DNA of 43,435 nucleotides, from assembly GCA_028825045.1 (NCBI GenBank), contig JAPKAY010000031.1:1-43435 (forward strand). Direction: 5' to 3'. Source of the stretch: Halioglobus sp. (lineage in GTDB: Bacteria; Pseudomonadota; Gammaproteobacteria; Pseudomonadales; Halieaceae). Made by a program: the position numbers and the translations under genes. The notes under the pieces are model-generated. The model was given only the letters and a program-made list of their open reading frames with translations, was not told where the DNA came from and ran no database searches. Numbering within the stretch: the first letter of the stretch is position 1; each line of letters opens with the position of its first letter. Positions 8,591 through 16,608 of this stretch are shown here, one piece after another.

Positions 8591-9748
8591 TTAACGTTGT
8601 TCGAATGTGTGCCATTTGGTTTCGCTGGCGCTTGCAGCGACGGCGAGTTCGATGAAGGTCATGCCGCGGATGGCCTCTTCAATCCCCGGACAATCCAGAG
8701 CTTGCTTACCCGATGTATCGCCCGCCTCCTGTGCACGAACCTTTTCTGCAAAGGCGATATAGAGATTGGCAAAGGCTTCCAGGTAGCCCTCAGGGTGCCC
8801 CATGGGCGTGCGTGTATTGGCAGTGCCCAGGTCTCCAAGATAACTCCCCGCCGCGCGTAACATTTCGGTGGGACGATCGGACCACTTCAGCCACAGTGTA
8901 TTGGGTTCCTGTTGTCGCCATTCCAGCCCGCCTTTTTCGCCATACAGGCGGATGCTGAGTGCATTTTCTTCCCCGACACTGATCTGGCTGGCGGTCAATA
9001 ATCCGCGCGCACCGTTATCGAAGCGCAGCAAAACCGAACCGTCATCGTCCAGTACCCTACCAGGTACAAATGCTGTTAAGTCGGCGCAAATTTCGCTAAT
9101 TTTTAGTCCGCTCACGTACTCCGCAAGATTTGCCGCATGCACCCCAATATCACCCATGCAACTGCTAACACCGGCCTGCGCCGGGTCAAGTCTCCACGCA
9201 GCCTGTTTGTTGTCCTCATCTTCCTGGCGATCAGCAAGCCAGCCCTGCGGGTATTCGACCACAATTTTGCGCACCCTTCCTAACTCGCCTGCCGCTACTT
9301 TAGCGCGCGCTTCCTTTACCAGCGGATAGCCAGTGTAAGTATGTGTCAGGCCGTAGAGTAACCCCGTTTCCGAGAGTAGATCGCGCAGCTGCAGTGCTTC
9401 ATCCACATTGAACGTGGCAGGCTTGTCGCTCATAACATGAAAGCCAGAGCGCAACGCGGCCTCAGCCACCGGGAAGTGCATATTATTTGGCGTAACAATC
9501 GCCACAAACTGCATACGCTCACTGATCGGAAGTATGGACTCTGCCTCCAGCATCGACTGGTAATTGTCATACACTCTCTCTGGAGGCAGATACAGCCTGG
9601 CGCCGGAGCGTTGGGAGCGCGCAGCATCAGCACTGAAGGCACCACATACCAGCTCGATTTCACCGTCCAATGCTGCCGCCATGCGATGCACCGCGCCGAT
9701 AAACGCACCCTCCCCGCCGCCGACCATACCCATCCTGATTTTTGCCAT
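8591..9748 (-). CDS. Gfo/Idh/MocA family NAD(P)-dependent sugar oxidoreductase
   Basis: Cytoplasmic oxidoreductase of 385 residues. The N-terminal Rossmann fold shows GMVGGGEGAFIG at about residues 7-18, the strand AIVTPNNMHFPVA around residue 85, and SDKPATFNVDEA, where Asp replaces the usual Glu of the EKP motif. The C-terminal sheet domain carries the GDIGVHAANLAEY helix with the catalytic-type Asp/His pair. Members interconvert hydroxyl and keto groups on sugars and inositols with NAD(P). Placed between xylA and the TIM-barrel isomerase, it could reduce the keto-sugar made by the GMC enzyme or oxidise an alternative pentose. GGAGG lies six bases before the ATG. Confidence 0.92.
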   Translation of the reverse strand: MAKIRMGMVGGGEGAFIGAVHRMAAALDGEIELVCGAFSADAARSQRSGARLYLPPERVYDNYQSMLEAESILPISERMQFVAIVTPNNMHFPVAEAALRSGFHVMSDKPATFNVDEALQLRDLLSETGLLYGLTHTYTGYPLVKEARAKVAAGELGRVRKIVVEYPQGWLADRQEDEDNKQAAWRLDPAQAGVSSCMGDIGVHAANLAEYVSGLKISEICADLTAFVPGRVLDDDGSVLLRFDNGARGLLTASQISVGEENALSIRLYGEKGGLEWRQQEPNTLWLKWSDRPTEMLRAAGSYLGDLGTANTRTPMGHPEGYLEAFANLYIAFAEKVRAQEAGDTSGKQALDCPGIEEAIRGMTFIELAVAASASETKWHTFEQR

Positions 9749-9775
9749 CGTGCTCCTCCCGAGCCAAGCCTCGTA

Positions 9776-11110
9776 CTACAAGTACTGGTTAATCAAATTT
9801 TCGAACCATTCCTGTTTCCCGCTGGTGTGGGCGGGTTCACCGTGCCGTTCAGCCAGATCACGCAGCGCGACCAGATCGAGTTTAGCCTGTTCGAACCGCG
9901 CTCCTTCGCCTGTATCAAAGCTCGCGTACCGTTGCTGCTTCGCCCGGTGTAGCCCTGAACGTTCACGGATTCGCCAAGCAACTTCCAAGCCTCGGGCAAA
10001 GGTATCCATGCCGCCGATATGGCCAAGAAAAATATCCTCAAGATCTACCGATTCGCGCCGTACTTTGGCATCAAAATTGAAGCCCCCAGAGCTGAGCCCA
10101 CCGTCTGCAAGGACCACTAACCATGCCTGTATCGCATCGTATAAATCCGTAGGGAACTGGTCCGTATCCCAGCCATTTTGAGGATCGCCGCGGTTGGCAT
10201 CGATACTGCCCAGTAATCCTGCATCGGTACACATTTGTAACTCGTGGCTAAAACTGTGGCCAGCAAGGGTGGCGTGGTTGGCTTCAATATTCAGTTTGAA
10301 ATCGCCGTCTAAACCATAGTGGCGCAAGAAGCCGATCACCGTCTGCGCATCAAAATCGTACTGGTGTTTACTCGGCTCCATGGGCTTGGGTTCTATAAGG
10401 TAAGTGCCGGTAAACCCAATGCTACGCCCGTAGTCTCGTGACAGCTCCAGAAAGTGGGCCAGATGATCCAATTCACGTCGAGTGTCAGTATTGAGTAAAC
10501 TTGCATAGCCCTCCCGACCACCCCAAAACACGTAGTTTTCTCCGCCCAATGCCACAGTGGCATCCAGAGCGGCTTTCACCTGCGCGGCAGCGTGCGTGAC
10601 TGCGGCAAAGTCGGGGTTAGTGGCGGCGCCATTTATGTAGCGCGGATGCCCGAACAGGTTGGCAGTGCCCCACAGCAATTTCATACCCGTTTCTTTCTGG
10701 CGCTCGCTGGCCAGCTCTACCATTGTTACCAGCTTACGCTCAGAGTCTGAAACCGACGTCCCCTCAGGTGCCATATCCCTGTCGTGAAAGCAGTAGTAAG
10801 GAACCCCCAGTTTGGTAAAGAACTCAAAAGCTGCGTCCATACGAGCCCGTGCTGCCGCCATTGCCTCGCCAGGTTCATCCCAGGGAAGTATTCGCGAGTC
10901 CTCCCCGAAGGGATCGCCACCCTTACCGCAGAATGTATGCCAGTAACAGGCCGCGAAACGGAGATGTTGCTCCATCGTCTTATCGCCCACCAGTCGGTTG
11001 GGCTCGTAGAATTTGAACGCCAATGGATTATCTGACTCTCGGCCCTCGTAGGGAATCTTCCCGATCCCCGGAAAATATTCACGATCGCCGGTGAAAACCT
11101 GTTGTGTCAT
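9776..11110 (-). CDS. xylA: Xylose isomerase
   Basis: Converts D-xylose to D-xylulose in the cytoplasm. The 444 residues match class II xylose isomerases (E. coli 440). All active-site residues known from E. coli appear with a constant offset of eight: His109 in CFHDRD, Glu240 in YLIEPKP, Glu276 and His279 in NIEANHA, Asp304, Asp315 and Asp317, and Asp347 in FNFDAK. The signature WGGREGY lies near residue 196. AAGGA eight bases before the ATG supports the start. It follows xylB by 21 bases, so both are probably on one mRNA controlled by the divergent PAS-AraC regulator. Nothing is missing. Confidence 0.98.
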   Translation of the reverse strand: MTQQVFTGDREYFPGIGKIPYEGRESDNPLAFKFYEPNRLVGDKTMEQHLRFAACYWHTFCGKGGDPFGEDSRILPWDEPGEAMAAARARMDAAFEFFTKLGVPYYCFHDRDMAPEGTSVSDSERKLVTMVELASERQKETGMKLLWGTANLFGHPRYINGAATNPDFAAVTHAAAQVKAALDATVALGGENYVFWGGREGYASLLNTDTRRELDHLAHFLELSRDYGRSIGFTGTYLIEPKPMEPSKHQYDFDAQTVIGFLRHYGLDGDFKLNIEANHATLAGHSFSHELQMCTDAGLLGSIDANRGDPQNGWDTDQFPTDLYDAIQAWLVVLADGGLSSGGFNFDAKVRRESVDLEDIFLGHIGGMDTFARGLEVAWRIRERSGLHRAKQQRYASFDTGEGARFEQAKLDLVALRDLAERHGEPAHTSGKQEWFENLINQYL

Positions 11111-11131
11111 GTTGTCATTCCTTCGCTGTCA

Positions 11132-12619
11132 TCAAGCATAAAGCGGCGTTACAACCTCAACGTGTCTGAGGTAATTCCGGTAGTGTTGATCATAGGCTTG
11201 CACGCTTTCTTTTTTCGGCACACAGGCGCGTGTAGGGTCGAGCTCCAGGTGATCATCCAGCAGGGCCTGTAATGAGTCGGCCCCACCACGCTGACCCTGG
11301 ACAAGCCACATCGCTTGCAATGCCGCACCCAGGGCAGCACCCTCGTCAATCGTCTGCACCTCGACAGGCAAGTCGAATACATCAGCAAGTATTTGCCGCC
11401 ATGCACCACTGCTCGCTCCACCACCCGTGACCCGAAGCTTATCGATGCCGCAACCTTGCTGACGAAAGACATCTAGACCAGTACGCAATCCGTAAGTGGC
11501 TGCCTCCATCGCGGACCGCAACAAATTGTTCTGCGTATAGTTAGTATCGTCCAGCCCTAATAGGCAGGCTTTGCCTTGAGGAAGGTTGGGGGAGCGTTCC
11601 CCATTAAAAAAGGGCACTGTCATGACACCGTTTGACCCTGGTGGCACTTCGTCAACACACCGCTCGAACGTCTCTAGACCAACCTGAAAAAGCTGCCGTG
11701 TCAGTTCGGTCGATACCGTGCAGTTCATAGTACATAGCAGCGGCAGCCAGCCGCCTGTGGAAGAGCAAAACGCAGCAAGATCACCCTGTGGATCGACGAT
11801 GGGCTCAGCAGTACTGGCAAACAGTGTGCCGGACGTACCCAGGCTCACAGTCATGCGGCCGGCGCCTACATTTCCGGTACCAATAGCCGCCATCATATTA
11901 TCACCACCGCCGCAGGCGACGGGAATGCCTTTGGGTAGTCCCAGCTCAAGGGCCACGTCTGCTCGCAATTGCCCGATGGCAGTATCTGGCTGCGCCAAGG
12001 ATGGCAGTGTGCTGCTCAGGTCCCGATCCGCATCGATTGCGTGGAGCATTTCAGCGTGCCATTGGCGCTGTCGTACATCCAGCATACCGGTGCCGGAGGC
12101 ATCTCCGCACTCCATTGTGCGCTCTCCAGTGAGGTAGTAATTAACGTAATCGTGGGGCAGGAGGATGGTTGCCAGTTGAGCGTACTCGTCGGGCCGATGA
12201 TTTTTGAGCCAGCGCACTTTAGGCGCGGTGTAGCCGGGTAGAATCGGGTTGCCTACTTCACTGATACAACGCTCGCGTCCGCCAAAGTTTGCTGTTATCT
12301 GCTCACACTCGGCGAGGGTTGCTGTATCGCACCACAGTTTCACCGGTGCAAGAACCTGACCCTCAGCACCCAGGGGAACAAACCCGTGCTGCTGACCAGA
12401 GACGCCGATAGCCTCAATTCCTGACTTGTGTGTATTGCTCAAGCCCAACAGACATTGCCCCAGTGCCTCCAGCCACCACTGCGCCAACTGTTCGCGGGTA
12501 CCGTCGGCTTTGCTGATCAGATTCAGGGGCGCGCTGACAATCTCTGCGACACGGCGTGAATCCGGATCGTAGATCAGTGCTTTGACGCTTTGTGTTCCTA
12601 CGTCAATTCCCAGGAACAT
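11132..12619 (-). CDS. xylB: Xylulokinase
   Basis: Phosphorylates D-xylulose to xylulose 5-phosphate for the pentose phosphate pathway. A 495-residue FGGY-family kinase: the N-terminal phosphate loop GIDVGTQSVKALI is at residues 4-16, ISGQQHG-type substrate loop SGQQHGFV near 98, the GGGDNMMAAIG motif with the catalytic-type Asp near residue 240, SLGTSGTLF in the ATP domain, and the adenosine-binding VTGGGASSGAWRQ near 398. First gene of the leftward run, 197 bases from the divergent regulator. The start MFLGIDVG is the normal family N-terminus. A different ketopentose or ketohexose is possible, but pairing with xylA makes xylulose the best choice. Confidence 0.96.
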   Translation of the reverse strand: MFLGIDVGTQSVKALIYDPDSRRVAEIVSAPLNLISKADGTREQLAQWWLEALGQCLLGLSNTHKSGIEAIGVSGQQHGFVPLGAEGQVLAPVKLWCDTATLAECEQITANFGGRERCISEVGNPILPGYTAPKVRWLKNHRPDEYAQLATILLPHDYVNYYLTGERTMECGDASGTGMLDVRQRQWHAEMLHAIDADRDLSSTLPSLAQPDTAIGQLRADVALELGLPKGIPVACGGGDNMMAAIGTGNVGAGRMTVSLGTSGTLFASTAEPIVDPQGDLAAFCSSTGGWLPLLCTMNCTVSTELTRQLFQVGLETFERCVDEVPPGSNGVMTVPFFNGERSPNLPQGKACLLGLDDTNYTQNNLLRSAMEAATYGLRTGLDVFRQQGCGIDKLRVTGGGASSGAWRQILADVFDLPVEVQTIDEGAALGAALQAMWLVQGQRGGADSLQALLDDHLELDPTRACVPKKESVQAYDQHYRNYLRHVEVVTPLYA

Positions 12620-12740
12620 AGTAATGGTGACCCTCTGTCTCGTTCATGCGCGCGCCGCATCTGATTTATTGTCGTTTTGCAGTTCTTTTTCATCGGCCTG
12701 GCGGAGAGCCGGATTGCCTTGTGATGGTGTAGACGCCCGA

Positions 12741-12799
12741 TATTCCACTGAATAGCCAAGGATGTCTTGAATATATTCCTTTATAATTAGAACATATTC
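12741..12799. promoter_or_regulatory. Probable AraC-type operator cluster of the xyl locus
   Basis: The divergent xylB/regulator spacer holds GAATATATTC (12769-12778) and GAACATATTC (12790-12799), nine of ten bases alike and exactly 21 bp apart, the two-turn spacing common for AraC-family half-sites. A related palindrome, TATTC-CACT-GAATA, is at 12741-12754. A consensus-like -10 TATAAT at 12782-12787 lies between the two 21-bp repeats, upstream of the regulator, with no good -35. Likely binding sites for the PAS-AraC protein, giving autoregulation and control of xylB. No footprint data; inference from pattern. Confidence 0.55.
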
Positions 12800-12816
12800 G
12801 GCGCTGACGCTACTAA

Positions 12817-13554
12817 ATGACAAAATTGAAGTACAGCTCACTGGCAGGGGCAGAACAAAAATTCGCCATGCTCGACCTCCTCCCCGATACTCACGCCTGG
12901 ATTAAGGATACGCAGGGACGTTTTGTATATGGCAATCGCCTGTTCTTTGAGCGCTTTGGATTCAGTTCCCTGCAAGAATTGGCAGGCAAGTGCGACTACG
13001 ATATTGCGCCGGCATCCCTGGCAGAAAAATACTGCAGCGACGACGAACAGGTGTTGCTGGGAGCAGTGGTAAATGACCGACTGGAACTCATTCTAGGCGA
13101 AAACGAATCCGGCGACTGGTTTCTGACGTCCAAGTGGCCGATCTACAATTTACGCGACACTATTATTGGGACATTTGGTATTAGCCGCCATCTGAACAAA
13201 ACCGAACGTACCGCGATTCCCTTCCGTGAACTGCGCGCGCCTGTTGATTATATCAGCCGACACTTTGGCGACAATATCTCAGTTGAATCGCTGGCGAATG
13301 CCTGCAACATTTCGGTCAGCGCGTTGGAACGACGGTTTAAAAAACATCTGAAAAAAACGCCACACCAATACATCAGTGAAGTGCGTCTTGATACTGCTCG
13401 ACAGATGTTACTGGAAACCAGAAAGCCCATCGGTAGAATTGCGCTAGAAACGGGTTTCGCTGATCACAGTCACTTTACCCGTATGTTCAGAAGGCAATTT
13501 GGAGTCTCGCCTAGTCGCGCGCGACAGAGCATGGATATGGCTCATTCGGAATAA
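12817..13554 (+). CDS. PAS-domain AraC family transcriptional regulator of the sugar cluster
   Basis: A 245-residue regulator. Residues about 15-128 form a PAS domain (LPDTHAWIKDTQGRFVYGN, then WPIYNLRDTIIGTFGISRH), and residues about 140-238 form the double helix-turn-helix of AraC proteins (ISVESLANACNISVSALERRF and IALETGFADHSHFTRMFRRQFG). The usual AraC cupin arm or LacI-like sensor is absent, so the ligand or signal is read by PAS. It is divergent from xylB and probably controls the leftward cluster through the 21-bp repeats in the spacer. No clear Shine-Dalgarno precedes 12817; the second Met at 12868 would delete the start of the PAS domain. Regulation of xylose genes is inferred from position. 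Confidence 0.9.
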   Translation: MTKLKYSSLAGAEQKFAMLDLLPDTHAWIKDTQGRFVYGNRLFFERFGFSSLQELAGKCDYDIAPASLAEKYCSDDEQVLLGAVVNDRLELILGENESGDWFLTSKWPIYNLRDTIIGTFGISRHLNKTERTAIPFRELRAPVDYISRHFGDNISVESLANACNISVSALERRFKKHLKKTPHQYISEVRLDTARQMLLETRKPIGRIALETGFADHSHFTRMFRRQFGVSPSRARQSMDMAHSE

Positions 13555-13564
13555 GGCTCAGGGG

Positions 13565-13594
13565 TTTCTGCAGTTTTCAAAATGGCTGCAGAAA
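13565..13594. terminator. Hairpin between convergent genes
   Basis: TTTCTGCAG (13565-13573) and CTGCAGAAA (13586-13594) form a perfect 9-bp stem around a 12-base loop that itself contains TTTT and AAAA. It lies between the stops of the PAS-AraC gene and the DHH protein gene, which converge. No long T-run follows on either strand, so termination may be weak or Rho-assisted. Confidence 0.45.
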
Positions 13595-13623
13595 TCACCA
13601 CGTACAACCAGGACAGAAGTGAT

Positions 13624-14580
13624 TTAGCTGGCATAGGCCTGTTCGAAGGCATCCACAAAGGCCTGCAGGCTGTCCTGAGGCAGATCATTGATTCCCGCCG
13701 CCCCCGCTCTACCACCACCGGTTGGAAACTGCATACACAGCTCAGCCGCGCCCTGCTTGTTTTTCATCGGAGCGCGCACGCTGATCAGATAGTTTCCATT
13801 GTCCTTCAGCGTCAGCACTGCGTGAGCCCTGCCAGGATTGGCGGTCGCCAGATCATTGCTGTAGACCCCACTGACACGTCGGGCCCAAGCCTGGTCGGGT
13901 AACGAATAGACGGCGCTGGTTTCCTTCTGGTGCAGTGGCTGTAAAGCCTCTGCCATAGCCATGTCCTCTCTGTAGCCGGTGCTGAGTTTCTCGAAATCGG
14001 GAGAATTGTGCACAAAGTCCAGTGGGCCCTGCGCATCGTACAATTTGAGATAAAGATCCTTAGGATCGAAGTGCAAGTCTTCTATCGCCGGGCCATACCC
14101 GTTGTAGTTGATGTAGGTGCCCAGAGCCTCCAGAGAAGCCAGGTCTTCAGCGGCAATATCCAGACCTTTTGCCAAATTGTGAGCGGTATCCTTTAAGTTG
14201 TCTCCAAAGGCACCTGTCACAGCCCAGTCAAGATGACTCCCATTGAGGTGCCCGTTGACCAGCACCGCAGTACAGACGTCTGCCGCCTCGTTGATAATGG
14301 ACGTCAGGCCCGAGTGCTTGGGAATTTCACCGGGAAAGTGATGGTCTACATAGAACACCAATGCGCCATTGCCAAGGGCCTGATCCAGCGCAGCTCGATT
14401 CTTATCCATGGAAACATCCAGCACTGTAATCTGGTCACCAGGGCCGGCCTCCACCTTCCCAAGTAGATTAATATCCCGCTTTACGCCAGTAACCAGCGCG
14501 GCATCCCTCGGCTCGGCCTTACGCAACTGCAGTAATGCGCAAATGCCATCCGCATCTCCGTTAAAGAGGTCGTAGTTCAT
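13624..14580 (-). CDS. DHH family phosphoesterase-like protein
   Basis: A 318-residue cytoplasmic protein of the DHH superfamily. Metal-binding motifs are in order: NGDADG (Asp9, Asp11), Asp55 in VLDVSMD, VDHH (residues 78-81) and Asp127 in GAFGDN. The C-terminal DHHA1-like part ends in a glycine-rich GGGRAGAAG segment that normally holds substrate. Family members cleave oligoribonucleotides, cyclic dinucleotide products or phosphodiesters; which applies here is not visible. It lies 55 bases after sat on the same strand, separated by a strong hairpin, so it may be partly cotranscribed with sat-cysC. A role in removing 3'-phosphoadenosine phosphate from PAPS use would fit the context but is a guess. 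Confidence 0.82.
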   Translation of the reverse strand: MNYDLFNGDADGICALLQLRKAEPRDAALVTGVKRDINLLGKVEAGPGDQITVLDVSMDKNRAALDQALGNGALVFYVDHHFPGEIPKHSGLTSIINEAADVCTAVLVNGHLNGSHLDWAVTGAFGDNLKDTAHNLAKGLDIAAEDLASLEALGTYINYNGYGPAIEDLHFDPKDLYLKLYDAQGPLDFVHNSPDFEKLSTGYREDMAMAEALQPLHQKETSAVYSLPDQAWARRVSGVYSNDLATANPGRAHAVLTLKDNGNYLISVRAPMKNKQGAAELCMQFPTGGGRAGAAGINDLPQDSLQAFVDAFEQAYAS

Positions 14581-14596
14581 ATCATCACCGAATAGG

Positions 14597-14628
14597 TCGA
14601 TGCCCGACCGCTATAGGTCGAGCATCGA
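14597..14628 (-). terminator. Strong hairpin after sat
   Basis: TCGATGCCCGACC (14597-14609) and GGTCGAGCATCGA (14616-14628) pair over 13 positions around a six-base loop. In the minus-strand transcript the single non-Watson-Crick position is a G-U pair, so the RNA stem is continuous. It sits eight bases after the sat stop and 16 bases before the DHH gene. No T-tract follows, so it may be a partial terminator or an RNA-stabilising hairpin that sets sat-cysC above the DHH gene. Confidence 0.55.
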
Positions 14629-14635
14629 ATTGGTT

Positions 14636-15823
14636 TTATTGATCCAGGGACTGGTAGTAGTCCGATAGGATCTTTGCAACTTCCGGACGAGAGAATTCAG
14701 CCGGCGGCGCAATCCCCTTCCCAAGCATTTCTCGAACGGCAGTACCCGACAACAACACAAAGTCTTCTTTGGAGTGATCAGGGACATCACGCATCATCAC
14801 CACCTTGTTCAGCTTCTTACTGTAGGCAGTGTGGTCGGCAGCGAAGATCTCAAGCTCCAGCGAACCCTTGGGTACTTCTTTGTCAAAGATAGTTTGAGCG
14901 TCAAAACCGCCATAGTAATCTCCTACACCGGCATGATCGCGACCTACAATCAGATGGGTACAGCCGCAATTCTGACGGAAGACAGCATGCAGCACCGCTT
15001 CACGTGGCCCGGCGTAAAGCATGTCAAAGCCGTAGCCGGTCACCATAACCGTATTCGGCGGGAAATAGATTTCTACCATTTTACGAATTGAAGCGTCACG
15101 CACATCCGCAGGAATATCACCCGGCTTAAGTTTGCCAAGCAGCATGTGAATTAGCACGCCATCGGCATTAAGTTGCTCCATGGCCATGCGACACAGTTCT
15201 TCATGCGCACGGTGCATGGGGTTGCGGGTCTGAAACGCGACAACTTTCTCCCAGCCATGTTCGGCAATTTCTTTGCGTATTTCCACCGCAGTACGGAAAG
15301 TATCGGGGAAATCAGCTTGAAAGTAGGAAAAGCTCAGCACCTGAATTGGACCTGAAAGCAGAGTTTTTCCAAGCGCCGTAAACGTAGAAACGCCAGGGTG
15401 CTTTTCGTCATCCGTACTGAATATCTTCTGTGACATGAACGCAATTTGTTCATCGCTAACCTCTTCGACGGCATCGACATCCATTATCGCCAGCACGGGA
15501 TTGCCTTCGACATTGGGGTCACGCAAGGCGATGCGACTGCCCGCTTCGACGCCCGCTTCGTTCGTCAGGTTTACAATCGGTACCGGAAAGAAGAGACCGT
15601 CAACGGTGTGCATCTTCTCGGCGACACTCATAGAGTCAGCCAAATTCATATAACCGGTGAGCGGGTTAAAATAGCCGCCCCCGAGCATCACCGCATTGGC
15701 AGCCGCCGCTGAGTTAAGTAACAAGGAGGGCAGTTGCTCAGCTTCAGCTAGCAGTGCGTGGCGCTTTTCACTGTCGTAAACAAAAAGAGGGTTAAGCTCG
15801 TCTGAGCCGTGGGGCTTGATCAT
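14636..15823 (-). CDS. sat: Sulfate adenylyltransferase (ATP sulfurylase), single-chain type
   Basis: Makes adenosine 5'-phosphosulfate from ATP and sulfate. The 395 residues have the PUA-like N-terminal domain (to about 165) and the catalytic domain with QTRNPMHRAH at 198-207 and GRDHAG at 294-299, the two nucleotide-binding signatures. This is the homomeric type found in dissimilatory bacteria, fungi and many marine proteobacteria, not the CysDN heterodimer of enteric bacteria. There is no kinase domain at the C-terminus; that activity is the separate cysC gene 13 bases upstream. AGGAG six bases before the ATG supports the start. Probably controlled with cysC from the divergent LysR spacer. 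Confidence 0.96.
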   Translation of the reverse strand: MIKPHGSDELNPLFVYDSEKRHALLAEAEQLPSLLLNSAAAANAVMLGGGYFNPLTGYMNLADSMSVAEKMHTVDGLFFPVPIVNLTNEAGVEAGSRIALRDPNVEGNPVLAIMDVDAVEEVSDEQIAFMSQKIFSTDDEKHPGVSTFTALGKTLLSGPIQVLSFSYFQADFPDTFRTAVEIRKEIAEHGWEKVVAFQTRNPMHRAHEELCRMAMEQLNADGVLIHMLLGKLKPGDIPADVRDASIRKMVEIYFPPNTVMVTGYGFDMLYAGPREAVLHAVFRQNCGCTHLIVGRDHAGVGDYYGGFDAQTIFDKEVPKGSLELEIFAADHTAYSKKLNKVVMMRDVPDHSKEDFVLLSGTAVREMLGKGIAPPAEFSRPEVAKILSDYYQSLDQ

Positions 15824-15836
15824 TGTGTTCTCCTGA

Positions 15837-16454
15837 CTATTGACTGATTATGCCGCGGTCACGCAGCACGCTGAGTATTTCCTGCACTTCCTCTTCCAGA
15901 CTCTGTTTGTCGGAATGCAAATGGATTTCAGGTTTAAAGGGCTCTTCATAGGGATCATCAATACCAGTGAAGTTCTTGATCTCACCAGCGCGCGCTTTTT
16001 TGTACAATCCCTTGGGGTCGCGCTCTTCAGCAGTCTCCAGTGAACAATCTACAAACACTTCAATAAAGTCCATACCAGCTTCTTCATGCAGCGTACGCAC
16101 CTGATCCCGGTCCGCCTTGTAGGGGCTGATAAAACTGCTGAGGGCGATGACACCGCTGTCGACAAACAGTTTGGCCACCTCACCAATACGACGTATATTC
16201 TCGGTGCGATCCTCAGCCGAAAACCCCAGGTTTTTGTTGACGCCCAGGCGAACGTTGTCGCCGTCCAAGCGATAGGACAACACTCCCATCTCACTCAGCG
16301 TGCCCTCCAATTCCACAGCCACGGTACTCTTGCCACTGCCTGAAAGGCCAGTGAACCAGAGAGTCGCACCCTTATGGCCTAACAGCTTGCCGCGGTGCTC
16401 CCGAGTAATATCACCTTCATGCCAGTGTACGTTTGTCGCTTTTTGTTCCGCCAT
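15837..16454 (-). CDS. cysC: Adenylylsulfate kinase
   Basis: Phosphorylates APS to PAPS in the cytoplasm. The 205 residues show the P-loop GLSGSGKST at 36-44, LDGDNVRLGVNKNLGFS with the APS-binding residues, the catalytic-serine segment SFISPYKADRDQVR, and DPKGLYKKARAGEIKNFTGIDDPYE, the mobile lid. These are the standard CysC features. It is the first gene of the leftward cysC-sat pair. GGAG nine bases before the ATG supports the start. With sat it makes PAPS both for sulfate reduction and for the sulfotransferase at the left end of the window; cysH is not in this window. Confidence 0.97.
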   Translation of the reverse strand: MAEQKATNVHWHEGDITREHRGKLLGHKGATLWFTGLSGSGKSTVAVELEGTLSEMGVLSYRLDGDNVRLGVNKNLGFSAEDRTENIRRIGEVAKLFVDSGVIALSSFISPYKADRDQVRTLHEEAGMDFIEVFVDCSLETAEERDPKGLYKKARAGEIKNFTGIDDPYEEPFKPEIHLHSDKQSLEEEVQEILSVLRDRGIISQ

Positions 16455-16464
16455 GTTTACGCTC

Positions 16465-16490
16465 TCCGTGGGTTCGTGGTCATTCGTGGT
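16465..16490. promoter_or_regulatory. Tandem TTCGTGGT repeats in the cysC/LysR spacer
   Basis: TTCGTGGT occurs at 16473-16480 and again at 16483-16490, one helical turn (10 bp) apart, with a weaker copy TCCGTGGG at 16465-16472. They lie 11-36 bases upstream of the cysC start in the 154-base divergent spacer. Close to the start, they could be an operator or leader signal for cysC-sat. Binding by the neighbouring LysR protein is possible but its usual T-N11-A palindrome is not evident here. Confidence 0.4.
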
Positions 16491-16608
16491 TAAAAGAGGC
16501 GCACAAGGGTACGGCTATATGCTGTCCAAGTAAAACAGGATATTATGGATGATATTACCGGAGAAACCGGTACTGACGGTGCGTCAGCATCGGTTTCGGA
16601 GGCAAATG

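Noticed and set aside
12644..12841. 65-codon minus-strand frame in the xylB/regulator spacer
   Set aside because: It overlaps the regulator start and the operator repeats, has no ribosome-binding site and no recognisable protein pattern.
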